NCBI GenBank assembly: GCA_011634665.1
Contig: WAEK01000024.1
Coordinates: 323,001 to 387,000, forward strand
DNA length: 64,000 nucleotides
Origin: Mortierella sp. BCC40632
Taxonomy: Eukaryota > Mortierellomycota > Mortierellomycetes > Mortierellales > Mortierellaceae
Reading direction: 5' to 3'
The notes below the pieces were generated by a model. It had not been told where the DNA came from. It made no database searches and was given only the letters and a program-made list of their open reading frames with translations. Positions 21,344 through 32,836 of this stretch are shown piece after piece (within the stretch, counting starts at the first letter, position 1; each line of letters starts with the position of its first letter). Both the position numbers and the translations under genes were made by a program.

Positions 21344-23653
21344 TTAAATAAAACCCCTGTGCTGTCCTCTTGGTTCTGCATTCCTATCCCGAGAAGCGAA
21401 CGGTTGTGGGGTTCCATGTGGGTTTCCGTAATCTGGAACACCATAGCTGTGATTGAGAGAACTTGGAGTGCCATATTGGGGCTCGGTAAAACGTGAAGTA
21501 CCATGTTGCAGGTTTCCTGATGGTGAAGTAGAATAGTGGCTGCTTGGTTGCTTGTAGCCATCGTTGTGGTAACCGATGGGCTGTGGGAGAGAGTATTGAG
21601 GCGACCTCGCTTCTTGACTGCTCGGTTGCTGGTCATAGTATTGTTGAGATGTATACGTCGTTTTGCGCTCAAGAGACATCTCGCCGAGTGGGGGTCTCGT
21701 TGACCATTGTTCTCTCCCACTATCGTGCTTTTGATAGAGAGCTTCCTGGGATGATTGGTCATAGACAGGTGTATAATGAGGTTGAGATCTATCCCTGGTC
21801 CGACTACGACCTCGACCAGATGATGATCCATTGGATTCAGATCCTGGAGAGGAAATCCCAGGTAGAGGAGGAAGCTCAAGACTATCGTATCGACTTCTAT
21901 CCACGTGTCGCCTTGAGTCGTTCCTCAGTGGCTCAGTCTGTTCCTGATATTGACGATCTCGGTCAGATTCTCTGTGCATTGCTGTGAGTGGAATAGGGCG
22001 TCGACCGTTGTGTTCGTTTTCATTATAGCTGGATTGAGATCCTCGACGATCTCTCCTAGAGTGATTGACTCTGGACGACGATCTCTCATCCAGGTCTTTC
22101 GAGTCATCGTACTCTAGTGACCTGTGGTGTTTGCGTCTGAAAAAGAAGAAAACTGCAACAAGAGCAATCAAGGCCACTCCTCCTCCAATTCCTCCAGCGA
22201 TGGCTATAACATTTGTCTGGCTACTCTCAGAATCCGAGTCATCGTCCTTGTTGCTGCCATTCCCTTTCCCTGTTCCAGATCCTGCTCCTTTGCCGATAGT
22301 ACCGCTTGGATCAGGAGAAGGTTCTGGAGGTGGTGGAGGAGGTGGTGGTGGTAGAGGTGGTGGAGAAACCACATAACTAGTGACCCAGGTCCCGGTATTA
22401 AAGTTGAAAATGAGGGGGGTAGGATTGGCATATATTGTATTGAGATCTGTTAAAATATTAGTAATACCTATTACAAGCGATATGAATTTGTCGAATGAAG
22501 TTCAGTAACACTTCCAACAACCCATGCATTGATCTTCAAAATCTCTTGGCTCCGTCCTTACCACCATAGACAACGAAGTTGTCTTTCGTGGCAACACACG
22601 CCATCCTAGCTCTTTGATCGAGCTTAGGTATTTCCGCTAGTTGCTTTATGGTCATTGATTTCAGATCCAGGACATAGAGGTATCGGTTAAGGGTAAAGGG
22701 ATTAAATGATTGATTTTCCCCGCCGAAGATGTAAAATTTGTATTCATCCAATGCATCTGTTGTAAGCGAGAATAGAGATAGTTTGTAAGAGTGTGCATGA
22801 ACGAGAACCAGATCTGGATTTATGCCAAAATGGAAGCAGGATACCAACCTGGGACAAAACAGGGATTTGCCGACCGTGGGATAATATCGCCTTTTGTGAT
22901 CTACATTATGTTAAAATACTCCCAGGTTAATTCTCAGAGTATCTGACAAAAGATGTGAATAGAGACGAACCTTAGACTTACCAGAGGCTCCCATGACTTT
23001 GGTCCTAATTTAAAGAAATTCATCTTGACCGAATGGACCTGCGAGTTTGACACCAAGATCGTACCCCCATCAAGAGGACACCAGACGGCTTCGTTCCAAC
23101 CGGGCAGGTTAGGGGGAAGGAGTTTATAACCGGGCGAGGCGAGGGATGATACGAGTGAGCCGGAGTTGCTAATAAGATAGAGATTTCTACTAGGCGACAC
23201 AACTAAACTGTATGAAGAAACTGCTCTCTCTGTCTTTAGCTTAGGTGATTCGGTCCATTTGCCGAAACCGTCAGAAATATACATTAAGCCTTTGGTGCCC
23301 ATAGTTTGGTTTCTAAATCCCAATACGATAAATTGCCCATCGGGCGATGTTGCTCCTGACATCCCTGTCATTGGTGGGTTTACATTGGCGGGCATCAGGT
23401 TGGTCCATGCGGGATCGCTGGCTGTCCAGTTTTTACTCAGGTCAAGTTGGAAGTAGCTTCGAGCCACCGCCGAGTCATCCGAATCACCACCCTGAATAAA
23501 GAGATGAGTTTTCGTAGAAGCAAATGCCATATAATACATTGGTACGTTCCAAGGAGTAAGGCTGCGTGTTTGTGCCTCAGCGAATAGGTAAGGCGTTGAT
23601 CGAATGGCCGCCACAATCGAGATGACCCCAACGAGCCGAAAGACTGGAGCCAT
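21344..23653 (-). CDS. Array gene F: sister of D, frame lost between exons 3 and 4 (possible pseudogene)
   Basis: Exons by homology to D: 23653-22982, 22900-22849, 22756-22562, then 22466-21344. The ectodomain has the usual signal peptide (..LFAEAQ) and blades (TKTHLFIQGG, YFQLDLSKNWTA, LYVLDLKSMTIKQLAE, FVVYGG). The fourth exon encodes a polyproline stalk, a transmembrane helix (IAIAGGIGGGVALIALVAVFFFF) and a tail ending QHRGFI. Compared with D, the start of exon 4 is one base shorter between 22420 and 22461. Neither visible acceptor (AATAG at 22467-22470 or ACAG at 22446-22449) joins exon 3 to the transmembrane frame; translation would run to a stop at 22204, before the membrane segment. 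This may be a pseudogene, an assembly error or an unseen splice site. About two tail repeats fewer than D. Confidence 0.7.
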
Positions 23654-24581
23654 TGTTGCTTGAGAGACTTGATACAGGAAGAAGTGCTTGAGTGAAATGC
23701 AAGGAGCAATGAAATGGTCCTGAACAGAACCAGTGTGTTGAGAGAAAGAACGATTAAGGTTTCATAGGGTAATCAGCCAGTAGTGTAGTGGAGGTAAAAA
23801 GGGAAGAGTGGAGAGTGTTGGAGAGGTCTAGGAGATGACAGCTGAGAGATGAGTGGTGGATGCTGAGAAGGAGAGAGAGGAATGATTGAGTGAGAGAATG
23901 AAGATGATGAAAGTGAATGAGGCCAAAACAAAAGCAATCTCGCCATCACTTCTCCCCACAGCTGCGTCCAGGTAAAAAAAAAAAAAGAAAAAAAAAAATA
24001 GGCTCGCAATGTTGGTGACACAACGGCGGAATATTCAAACTGAGCCGACCATCAGACATGCAGTTCGATCAACTGCCATTGAAGGCGAATGAGTACAGGG
24101 GCAAATGTTTGTGCAAGGCTAATATAAAAAGAGAGTGACTCTGCATAATTAGCAGAAGGGGCACGAGCACCTCGCCCTCATCACCACATCGGACATCCAC
24201 CACTTGAACTAGAAGGAGAGTTAACAGCTGTGTTCGTGTCTCCAAGTTCAAGGTGCTCACTCATGTCTCCCAACCATTACATGAGGACTAAAGTAAAGAC
24301 CCAATGAACACGACAACGAGATGCTTTATGGAGACAGCGAGAGTGCCTGGAATGGGATAAAGATTCATGGGATAGGTTGGTGAACAATTGCTCAGGTGGA
24401 GAAGAATAAGACCAAGGGTGGATCCAGGGTCTCAGTCAGAGAGCCCTTGCACGTACCATGGGCCACAGTGGCTAGTACACAAAACGGACAGAGGCCCCAG
24501 AGAAACAAACAAAGGTAATTGGATCGGCAGAAGCACTACCTATGGTGGGAGCGAGTGAGAGTGAGAGAGAGTCGAAGGTGG

Positions 24582-24617
<36 letters not shown>

Positions 24618-24743
24618 ACGAGGCAAGGACATTACTGTGTTGTTATATGATGAAAAATTACTAGATGGCAGCACTCAGGACCAACCACATGTATAGTTCA
24701 TAAACAATACATGTTGCCTCATCTATGTGTCTGCAATTTTTTT

Positions 24744-24749
24744 TTTATT
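24744..24749 (-). terminator. Candidate poly(A) signal of gene G
   Basis: AATAAA on the minus strand about 100 nt after the gene G stop codon, equivalent to 18313-18318 of gene E. Confidence 0.45.
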
Positions 24750-24791
24750 TGGTGGAAATGAAAGAATAGTGAATGCTGAAAGGTATAAAGA

Positions 24792-24795
24792 ATGG

Positions 24796-24832
<37 letters not shown>
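24792..24832. repeat. (TTG)n microsatellite in the 3' flank of gene G
   Basis: About thirteen TTG triplets directly after the gene G stop, longer than the equivalent tract of gene E. Confidence 0.7.
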
Positions 24833-24834
<2 letters not shown>

Positions 24835-24847
24835 CGTCGTCTCCTGA

Positions 24848-27114
24848 TTAAATGAATCCCCTGTGTTGTCCTCTTGGTTCTGTGTTTCCATTCCTAGGAG
24901 TGAACGGTTGTGGAGTCCCATGTGGGTTTCCATAATGTGGAGTACCATAATTGTGATTGAGAGGACGAGGAGCACCATATTGTGGGTCTCTTGGTTCCGG
25001 AGTGGAATAGTGGTGGTTTTGGTGATTGTAACCATCATTCTGGTAGTCGATGGCTTGTGGGAGAGAGTATTGAGGCGATCTCGCTTCTTGATTGCTCAAC
25101 TGTCGATTGTTGGAATGTTGGGATGGATGTGTCTGTTGGTAATATGGAGGTGCTTGATCCTGGTCGTATCCTTGATAGAGATCTTCTTTAGATGACTGGT
25201 CATTGACAGGTATGTACTGAGGTTGAGATCTATCCTTGGTTCGACTACGACCTCGACTAAATGATGAGCCATTGGAGTCAGATGCCGTAGAGGATATCCC
25301 AGGTAGAGGAGGAAGTTCGGGACCGTCGTATTGACTTCTACCCATGTGTCTTCTTGAGTTGTACCGCATCGGGTCAGACTGCTCCCGATATTGGCGATCT
25401 TGATATTGTTGATCTCGATCGGATTCTCTGTGCATTGCTGTGAGAGGAATAGAGTGATGGCCGTTGTGTTCGTTTTCTTCATAGCTCGATTGAGATCCTC
25501 GACGGTCTCTCCTGGAACCATTAGCTCTGGATGAAGATCTCTCAGCCGTGTCCCTCGAGTCGATATACTCCGAAGACTTGCGATGCTTGCGCTCGACAAA
25601 GTAAAAGAAAACTGCAACAAGAGCGATCAAGGCCACTCCTCCTGCAACTCCTCCTGCAATGGCTGTAACATTCGTTTGGCCACTCTCAGAGTCCGAATCA
25701 CCATTACCACCGCTGTTGTTGCCACCTTTACCGCCTCCATTCGCATTCTTATTGCCATCTCCTGGTCCGGATCCTGCTCCATTATTAGGATTACTACCAG
25801 AATCTGGGAGACTCTCTGATGGTGGTGGCGGAGGTGGAGGCGGAGAATTGGGAGCTGGGACAATGTTACTTTTGACCCAATTTCCAGAAGCAAAATTGAA
25901 TACAAGAGGAAGAGGACCAGGATCTTCAAGCATAGCAATATGACCTATGTTGCAGATGATCCACGTCAGCAGTCTGGCAGACATTTGAAGAAAACGCGAA
26001 GGGCCTCCTCGATTCGTGCTTACCTCCCCAAAGAAAAAATGAGAACTCTGTAGCTGCACACGCCCCTAGGATCCTAGCCTCGGTTTCTTTTCCCAGCGGG
26101 GTCAGGGTCCGACTTTTCAGATTTAACAAATAGAGTCGTCCCAACAGAGGAGAGTCTTCTGCACCTCCACCGGCATAGAGATAGAGTCTGCTGTCATCAA
26201 GAGGGTCTGTCACGAGTAAAGATGACTTTTGGTTAGAATGGATGGGAGACACCATAGTCTAGCAGTGCAATGGATATCAGAAGACGAACCTTTGGCCAGA
26301 CAATGATACACGAGATAATCGGGCAGAGTTCCTTGAATATCCTAATTTTTTCAGTTGATTAAAACAAAGGTTTTAGGTCTGGGATTGAGATACGAATAGC
26401 ATTGAGAGGAAAGGCCTTCCTAAATCTTACCAAGCGTTCCCATGAATCTCCTTTTAGTATTTCGAAGTACGAGTATGTGAAGTTGATATGAGTTGACGCC
26501 AAAATTGTACCACCATTTAGATAGGGTGTCCAGACAGCCGAAGTAGCGCCCATTTGAAGCGGGATTGCAACAGGGGTGGCACCTTCATCGGCCCTGGTCA
26601 TTTGTCCATCTCCAAGGAAGTAGATATCTCCTTTTGGTGATAGAACCAAAACTATCCCTGCATGATGTACTTGGATCAGGTTGAACGTCAAACCGGGGAG
26701 ATCTCTCCATGTTTTTTTTTGGCTGTCGAGGACTCGAGCGACAACTTTAGATCGAAAACCGCCAATATCCTCAAAGCCTCTTACAACGAGATCTCCGTTT
26801 GGTAGTAAAACTCCTGCTGCTCCTTCTGTAGTCCAGTTTGCTCCGGCCGGTTTCAGGTTTGTCCATGCTGGATTGTTGACTGTCCAGTTTTTACTCAAGT
26901 CAAGCTGGAAGTAATCTGTACTCGAGCCTGGGCCACTGGCGATGGTACCTCCTTGTATAATAAGATGGGTTCTCGTGGCAACAAAAGCCGGATGGTATGT
27001 AGCTTTATTCCAAGGAGTAGGGTTGTTTCCTTGTGCATCAACGAGTAGAGTACACGTCAGTAGTGTAGACACCACCACCAATAAGGCTCCAAAGAATCGT
27101 GAGATGGTGGCCAT
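24848..27114 (-). CDS. Array gene G: kelch-like membrane protein, near-identical sister of E
   Basis: Exons 27114-26431, 26341-26290, 26206-26024, 25944-24848 (671 aa), exon lengths identical to gene E. The frame is open upstream of the ATG at 27114, but that ATG aligns with the start of E and is followed by a clear signal peptide (MATISRFFGALLVV.. to LLVDAQ), so it was chosen. Stalk, transmembrane helix (TAIAGGVAGGVALIALVAVFFYFV), PPYY motif and tail match E almost residue for residue. The ectodomain core (about residues 95-200) carries many replacements, for example around VVRGFED and PGLTFN. It is the first gene transcribed from the right end of the array. As with the sisters, a cell-surface recognition role is an inference. 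Confidence 0.87.
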
Positions 27115-27652
27115 TGTTGCTTGAAGGACTTGATGACGGACAGAAAGGGGGTTGGGGGTAGGGTATTTGGAGCGAATTGACTGGACGCAGAGAACAAGAG
27201 GTGTTGGGAGTAGACTCTCCCTTTCCTCTCTTTGTTGGCTCGACTGGTATGAATAGATGAAAACTCGAGGATGAGGATGGAGGAATGAAGAAAGATTATA
27301 AATGAGGATCATTCGGGTGATGGATGAGGAAAAGAGAGAGAGATGAGGAAGAGACAAGAAGTATGTATGTGTGGCAGATCTGTGTGTGTAGTGTGTGTGT
27401 GTGTTATTCAGAGTTCAGGAGTGTTTCGTCGTTCCCTGGTAACAAGAAAATCCAATCGATAAAAAAAACAGGTGTGCGCAGGACAAATGCTGTGTTCGGC
27501 CTCATTTCGCAAACCATGGCACTTTCTTTCTCGTGACAAAGGCAATTATGACAAACAAATAGCAGGAAAATGTCATTTTGGACACTTGGTCATCTTCAAT
27601 TTTTAATAGCCGTTCTTTTTTTTTTTCTTTTTCCTTCCTATTTCTCGCTTTT
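27115..27652. other. Promoter side of gene G and 3' flank of the WD40 gene
   Basis: No gene. A (GT)n tract lies at about 27385-27403. The duplicated block ends near 27462; from there to 27652 is the 3' flank of the WDR62/MABP1-like gene, with A-rich and T-rich tracts. Confidence 0.5.
27295..27303 (-). promoter_or_regulatory. TATA-like element upstream of gene G
   Basis: ATTTATAAT about 185 nt upstream of the gene G start, conserved with the element upstream of gene E. Tentative. Confidence 0.25.
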
Positions 27653-30600
27653 TTACTTTCGAGCCTGAGATCCTGCTCCTCCAGTCTTTGACTCCAGATC
27701 CCCAACAGACGCGGCCTTCTCCAATGCCCACAAATGACCTTGTACTTCTCCAACCAAACTCAAAAGTCCATCTCGTGTCTCCTTCATCCATTCAAGTCGT
27801 TGAAGAATCTCTTGACGCTCAGACGCCTTGCCTCCCTTGCCATTCAACTGTCTCAAAGTCTCCAACTTTGATTCACTCGACTCCATACCAGATTGTCTCA
27901 AAGTCAAATCGGAGTCTCCTCCGTGATGCTTGGCTTTGTTTGCAATCATCAAAGAGATTCGTTCAAGAGCATCATGGAGTCCCTCACCAGAACCCCTGCC
28001 TCCTACTTCAATCTCCTTGGACAAAGCATCACTGTCTTCTCGACGGTTACTGCGACCCAAAAGGCGATCAGCAATCGAACTCGACAATGCCGTGTGAGGA
28101 GGTATCTCACCCACGGGACTGCTCACCATTGCTGGAGAAGCCAGGATCTTGTCTTCTGCTTCACTGAGGGCATCCTTGCTCTCGCTCTTGCTCAATTGTT
28201 CGGTAGTCTCCTTTGTCACTGTCGAGTCCATGGTTCCTTCTGCAAAGTGGACCGAATGTGCCTCTCCAGTGGATTCAGTCTCTCCAGCGGCAGTCGAGAC
28301 AGGGGTGCCTGAAGTGGTCAGATATCCGAGCTCAATGAGTCTCTTTCGAGTCCTCTCGACTTCTTTGGTCAAATCTTCAGATCGTCCTCCACTACTCAAC
28401 ATTCGTTGCTTAGGAGGCGCATCTGATTCCTCAGTCTGCGAAGCCTGTCCCTCGCGTTGACTCTGAGCAATCGACTTGACAATCGAACCTAGCTTACGCT
28501 TTGCAAACACCATGTTGAGCGAGTTTGTGTTCAGTCGCTCCTCGAGGGGGACATCCTGAGCACCCTTTCCACCTGCACCTGATTCCCCATCGTTCGCACT
28601 GGGCTCTGCATCTGGATTGGCTGTCTCATCTCCCGCGGCCTCCTGTGCTCGACGGGTCTCGACAAGTCCCATCATTAACATTGCAGCATGAGACATCAAG
28701 AACTTGGCACTCAGACTGTGTCTGCTGTTGGGCAATCTGGCAAGACTCAAGGCTCGACTTGAGGCAGCGGAAGAGCCACCTTGGTTGGGCGAATCAAGCA
28801 ATTGCTCTCCTTCCTGGAAGCTGGCCGATTTACCCATAGTACCTCCTGTGATACTCAAGCTAATCTCGGAGATGGTCCTCTGTCTTGATTTCGACTGGGC
28901 ATCGATGTCGCTTCCGGGGTCGCTGATACTCTCATCGTCCTCATCTGCATCGTCTACATCAACATCCCGAGCATCAGAGCCTCCTTCTTCAGTCTCTGTT
29001 GGCTCGTCGTCCTCAGTGACAGAGTTGGTGGCAGCCGAAGGGGCTTCTCTCGCAGAACTAGATCCATCATCCGATACCGATCGATGCAAAGATGGCTTGG
29101 CCGCAAGTGCTGAAGGTTCGTCAATCAGAGTCTCTACCTTGACTGTCGAGTCTTGCTCCACGGCTGGGTCAGGCTGGCTTTCGTGTTCGTCACTCAGCTC
29201 GTCGCCTACATCCTCATCCCCAACCTCAGCTTCTTCCTTCTTGACGTCCTCGAGATCATTCGAAGCATGGGTGTCCTTGGAGTCGAGTACCGTCTCTACC
29301 GCCTTGGCCTTTGTCGCTACTGGTTTATCAGAACCAGTTGTCATCGAGCTTGCTCGAGATCGCACACTAGAGGTAGGGAGCCAGTTGCTCTTGGCAGATG
29401 TCCTGGTTCGCTGTCGGGGAGTAGCGTCCTGAGATACTCTAACAGGCGAGTTGGTCACTGTTCGGTCCCTAGGAGCACTTCTATTCCATCCAGGCTGCTC
29501 GCTATTCGTCCCTGTCCTGGTGACTGTCGAAGACTTGGGAGTAACAGGTTGCGAAGAAGAGTTGTGGCGAGATCGGACGACGGGCGTCTTGGAGACTGCT
29601 CCAGGGACTCTTGCACGAGCAGAGGTAGAAGCAGCACTCATCGAGGGCGACGATGGCGTGAGATGGGCTGGCTTGCTCACTGTGACTGGAGCAAAGTTGA
29701 TCTTTGAAGGATCCTCGGAGCGTGTTCCTGTAGGCTTCCTTGCATGGCTGGCACTCCAGTCTGCTGCAGTTTCGTCCGCACGCGAGTCGTCGTCGCTGAC
29801 AAGGGAGGTGGCAGAGTTGCGGCGCGATGTGTTAGTGTACTCGTTGGTGTGAGTACTCAATCGGTCCGTTGATTGTCTCAGTCTTGTTCTCCGCACTCTG
29901 TTTGTCGCCGACTGAGGCGATGGAGCTGCAGGTGGATCTGCAGTCTTGGACTGAAGATATGTTGGAAGGGTGACATTTTCATCAATTCTATGCTGAATAC
30001 GACGGACTAGCTCCTTGTTGAGTCTCCAAACCAAAACACATCCGTCGGCACTGGTGGAGATAATGCGCTCAAAGTTGTTTGTGAACCGGACGCTGGTGAC
30101 TAGTTCAGAATGACAAATCATATGCCCAAGACATGTTCCGCTGAGCATATCATAGATACGAATCGACTTGTCGCTTCCACAGGCAGCTGCAATCGTTCCA
30201 GTAGGGTCCAAGCTAAGATGCGTCATGCTGCACATCTCTGCCATTCCTGCCGTCGCGTCGTCACTCTTGATTTCGGCCTTGAACGATTTGATAGGCTTTC
30301 CGCTGTCGAGAGTAAACACATTGAATCTTCGGTCTCCAGAAACAACCGAAATCGTTTGACTGCTATTGTGCATGCCCATCTCGAAAAATGTGGCTCGTCC
30401 TGGAGCTTGGTGGTATGGCTGGAATGTCATTCCATCAGAGTTCTAGTAGTTAGGGTTGACAGAGGTAAAATTCTCTGTTAGCTTCCAGGTTTGTCATTCA
30501 AGACTCGAATGTTCCTCGAGTAGAATGCTCCAATGTACCTTGTTGCAGTTGCGGAAGATAATGCTCTTATCAGCACCACAACTCATCATCCTGGAACCGT

Positions 30601-31410
30601 TTGCAGTAAACTTGATACTGGTGATAGAAGAGGAATGATCATCCAAGGTCTGCACCAACGCATAGTCATTGATGGCGTCAAACACGTGAACTAGGCGATC
30701 ACGTCCGGCGGTCGCCACCAACAATGGTGAATCCTGACTCGATTCCGTAAAGTCAATGGCCATGATTTCGCTGTCATGGGCTTCCTGATAAGTGACCTGG
30801 GAAAATGAAGTCAAGTCATGGACCCTGTTCCAGTACATGGTCGACATTGTTAGATTCAAGGTCAGATACTCCTACTAGAAATCCTTTCAATCGCAGTCTG
30901 CATTCATGGTGGTGACTGAGCCTACCTCAAGTTGCCTCCTTTATCTCCCGAAGCCAAGTAGCGACCATCGGTGCTAATTCTAGCGGTTCGAATTCCACAT
31001 TCCAATGGCACCAGGTTGAACCCGGGCTCAATTCCATCTAAAAAAGGGCGGCAAAAATGTTCACTAGTCATTAATGACAGCTCTCTATTTTGCCACCTAC
31101 ATAAACAATCGCCAAAAAAGAGTGCTCAGAGTGTGAGCAAGGGAGCTGACATACCTTGATGCTCAGGTACTTGAATCCATGCCTTTGTATTGTCGTCCAC
31201 ATAGAGCACCATCAATAGATCCTTATGCGTGGATGGAGAAGCAACATCCTCTGGTTCTGGTGCCTTGCCCTCCGATGCTGGCGCACCAGAGGGATTGTCT
31301 TCCAGATCCCAGAACTTGATCGTACCATCCGCTGAGAAAGTGATGAAAGTACCCTCAGGGAACCGAGATTTGGCTTCGCCCTCCCCAGCGGGCTCTGGCA
31401 CCATCTACAA

Positions 31411-31450
<40 letters not shown>

Positions 31451-32803
31451 CCGAGTTAGCAAGATTTTGTTTTTGTCAAGATTGCAGGGGAAGTAAAAGT
31501 TTAGCCTGCAATTGTCTTGTTCTAGGCTGTCCTTACCTCAACGCCCCAGACACAATCAGAGTGGAAGAGGTGGTTCCTAGAAAGAACAGCATTCTTATGG
31601 TCTTGCATATCCCAAACAACCAATGAGCGGTCCGAGTAAATGCAAACAAGCGAGTTGGTAGTCGGGTCGAACTGAGAAGCCAGGACATCTGCATAAAGGG
31701 CATTCTCAGGGTCCAACAAGCTTTCGTCTTTGCTATTTTCAATCGTTCCTGGGAAAGCTCCAAGAGGTGAAGGCTTGGGCAAGGTTCCGATGTATTCGAG
31801 CGTCTCGTGCGCAAAGAGTCTAGGTAGATGGATGACAGACAGTAGAGTGATGAGAATGCTTGGTACACCATTCAGGAGTGGCATGGTTCCACGAGAGAGC
31901 ATGACTAGGTCAACCAAGAAGCTCGTGGTCGGAATAAAGATGTTACCTGATGAGTCCGTCCGTGCAGGCGCAGATGACGCAGCGTTCCTCCAAATTGACA
32001 GAGTAAGCGCCTCGGACATGGAGGTCGACCCACTTTTCGAGCACCCTGCTCTCTGTGAAGAGACAGAGAGTGCCATTGGAGCTGACGGCATAAGTGAAGC
32101 GTCCGTCGGGACTGCAGATGGCATCGACAAAGTTACAGTCGCGCATCTCGCCCAAGATGCCTGAGCGGCCATCCAGGACCTGGACAAAGCTTCCAGACTG
32201 AGAGAGAAAGAGAAGAGAGAGAGAGAGGGCGTTGAGCGGATGGTGAATAGACCGAGACAAAAGTGCTCTCATCCCCTTGAATCCCTCCCGTTGATGCCCG
32301 ATTCTGGATCAAGCTCATTCTCCATATCATATCACAAACGCACATCCACCGTCTCTTGTTCAAACAACAAACACACACACACACACACACAGCACAACTT
32401 ACCCCAACCTTCTTGGGGGCATTGAGGTACCAAAACTTGATGTGTCTAAGCCCTGCAGTAATGAAGAACGACCCATCCGCAGAGAAAGCAATGGCGTTCA
32501 CCTAAATACCCGAGGAGGCGGGCGTGGTGGAGCAGACGGAACATTCAAGTGAGTGAAATGGCAAAAAGGTCACAAGGGAAAGAGCAAGTCAAGGACAATA
32601 AAAGGAGGACCATGCGCGTCTTACCCTGGTAGTCACTTTGTTGCTGGCAATCTGAGTATTTGTCCTCCAGTTCCAGACATGAACGAACCCGTCATGCTAA
32701 TGTCGTATTGCAGCCAAAAAGGTCCCTTGTTAGAAGTTTTTTTTTTGGGTTTGTCCGGACTGGTCTACCATGCATTAACGCCCGAGAGAGCCTCTTTTGC
32801 CGC

Positions 32804-32836
<33 letters not shown>

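Larger units (their letters stand above)
23654..24847. other. Spacer between genes F and G
   Basis: Copy of the D-E spacer with few substitutions and different homopolymer lengths, notably a 31-nt poly(A) at 24585-24615. No gene seen. Confidence 0.55.
21131..27462. repeat. 6.4-kb segmental duplication, copy 2 (genes F and G)
   Basis: Direct tandem copy of 14600-21130. Order, strand and intergenic sequence are preserved. Differences are concentrated in the middle of exon 1 of both genes, in exon 3 of F versus D, in tail-repeat number (F shorter than D), and in homopolymer and microsatellite lengths. Confidence 0.85.

Noticed and set aside
22204..22431. Alternative reading of the exon 4 region of gene F as a real C-terminus
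   Set aside because: It is the shifted frame of a polyproline stalk (giving His/Leu strings), has no conserved counterpart in sister proteins, and ends before the membrane segment; it is more likely a consequence of a one-base deletion.
26431..27357. Upstream extension of the gene G frame by about 80 codons
   Set aside because: It begins at a non-ATG codon and adds low-complexity sequence before a signal peptide that aligns with gene E; the ATG at 27114 is the better start.
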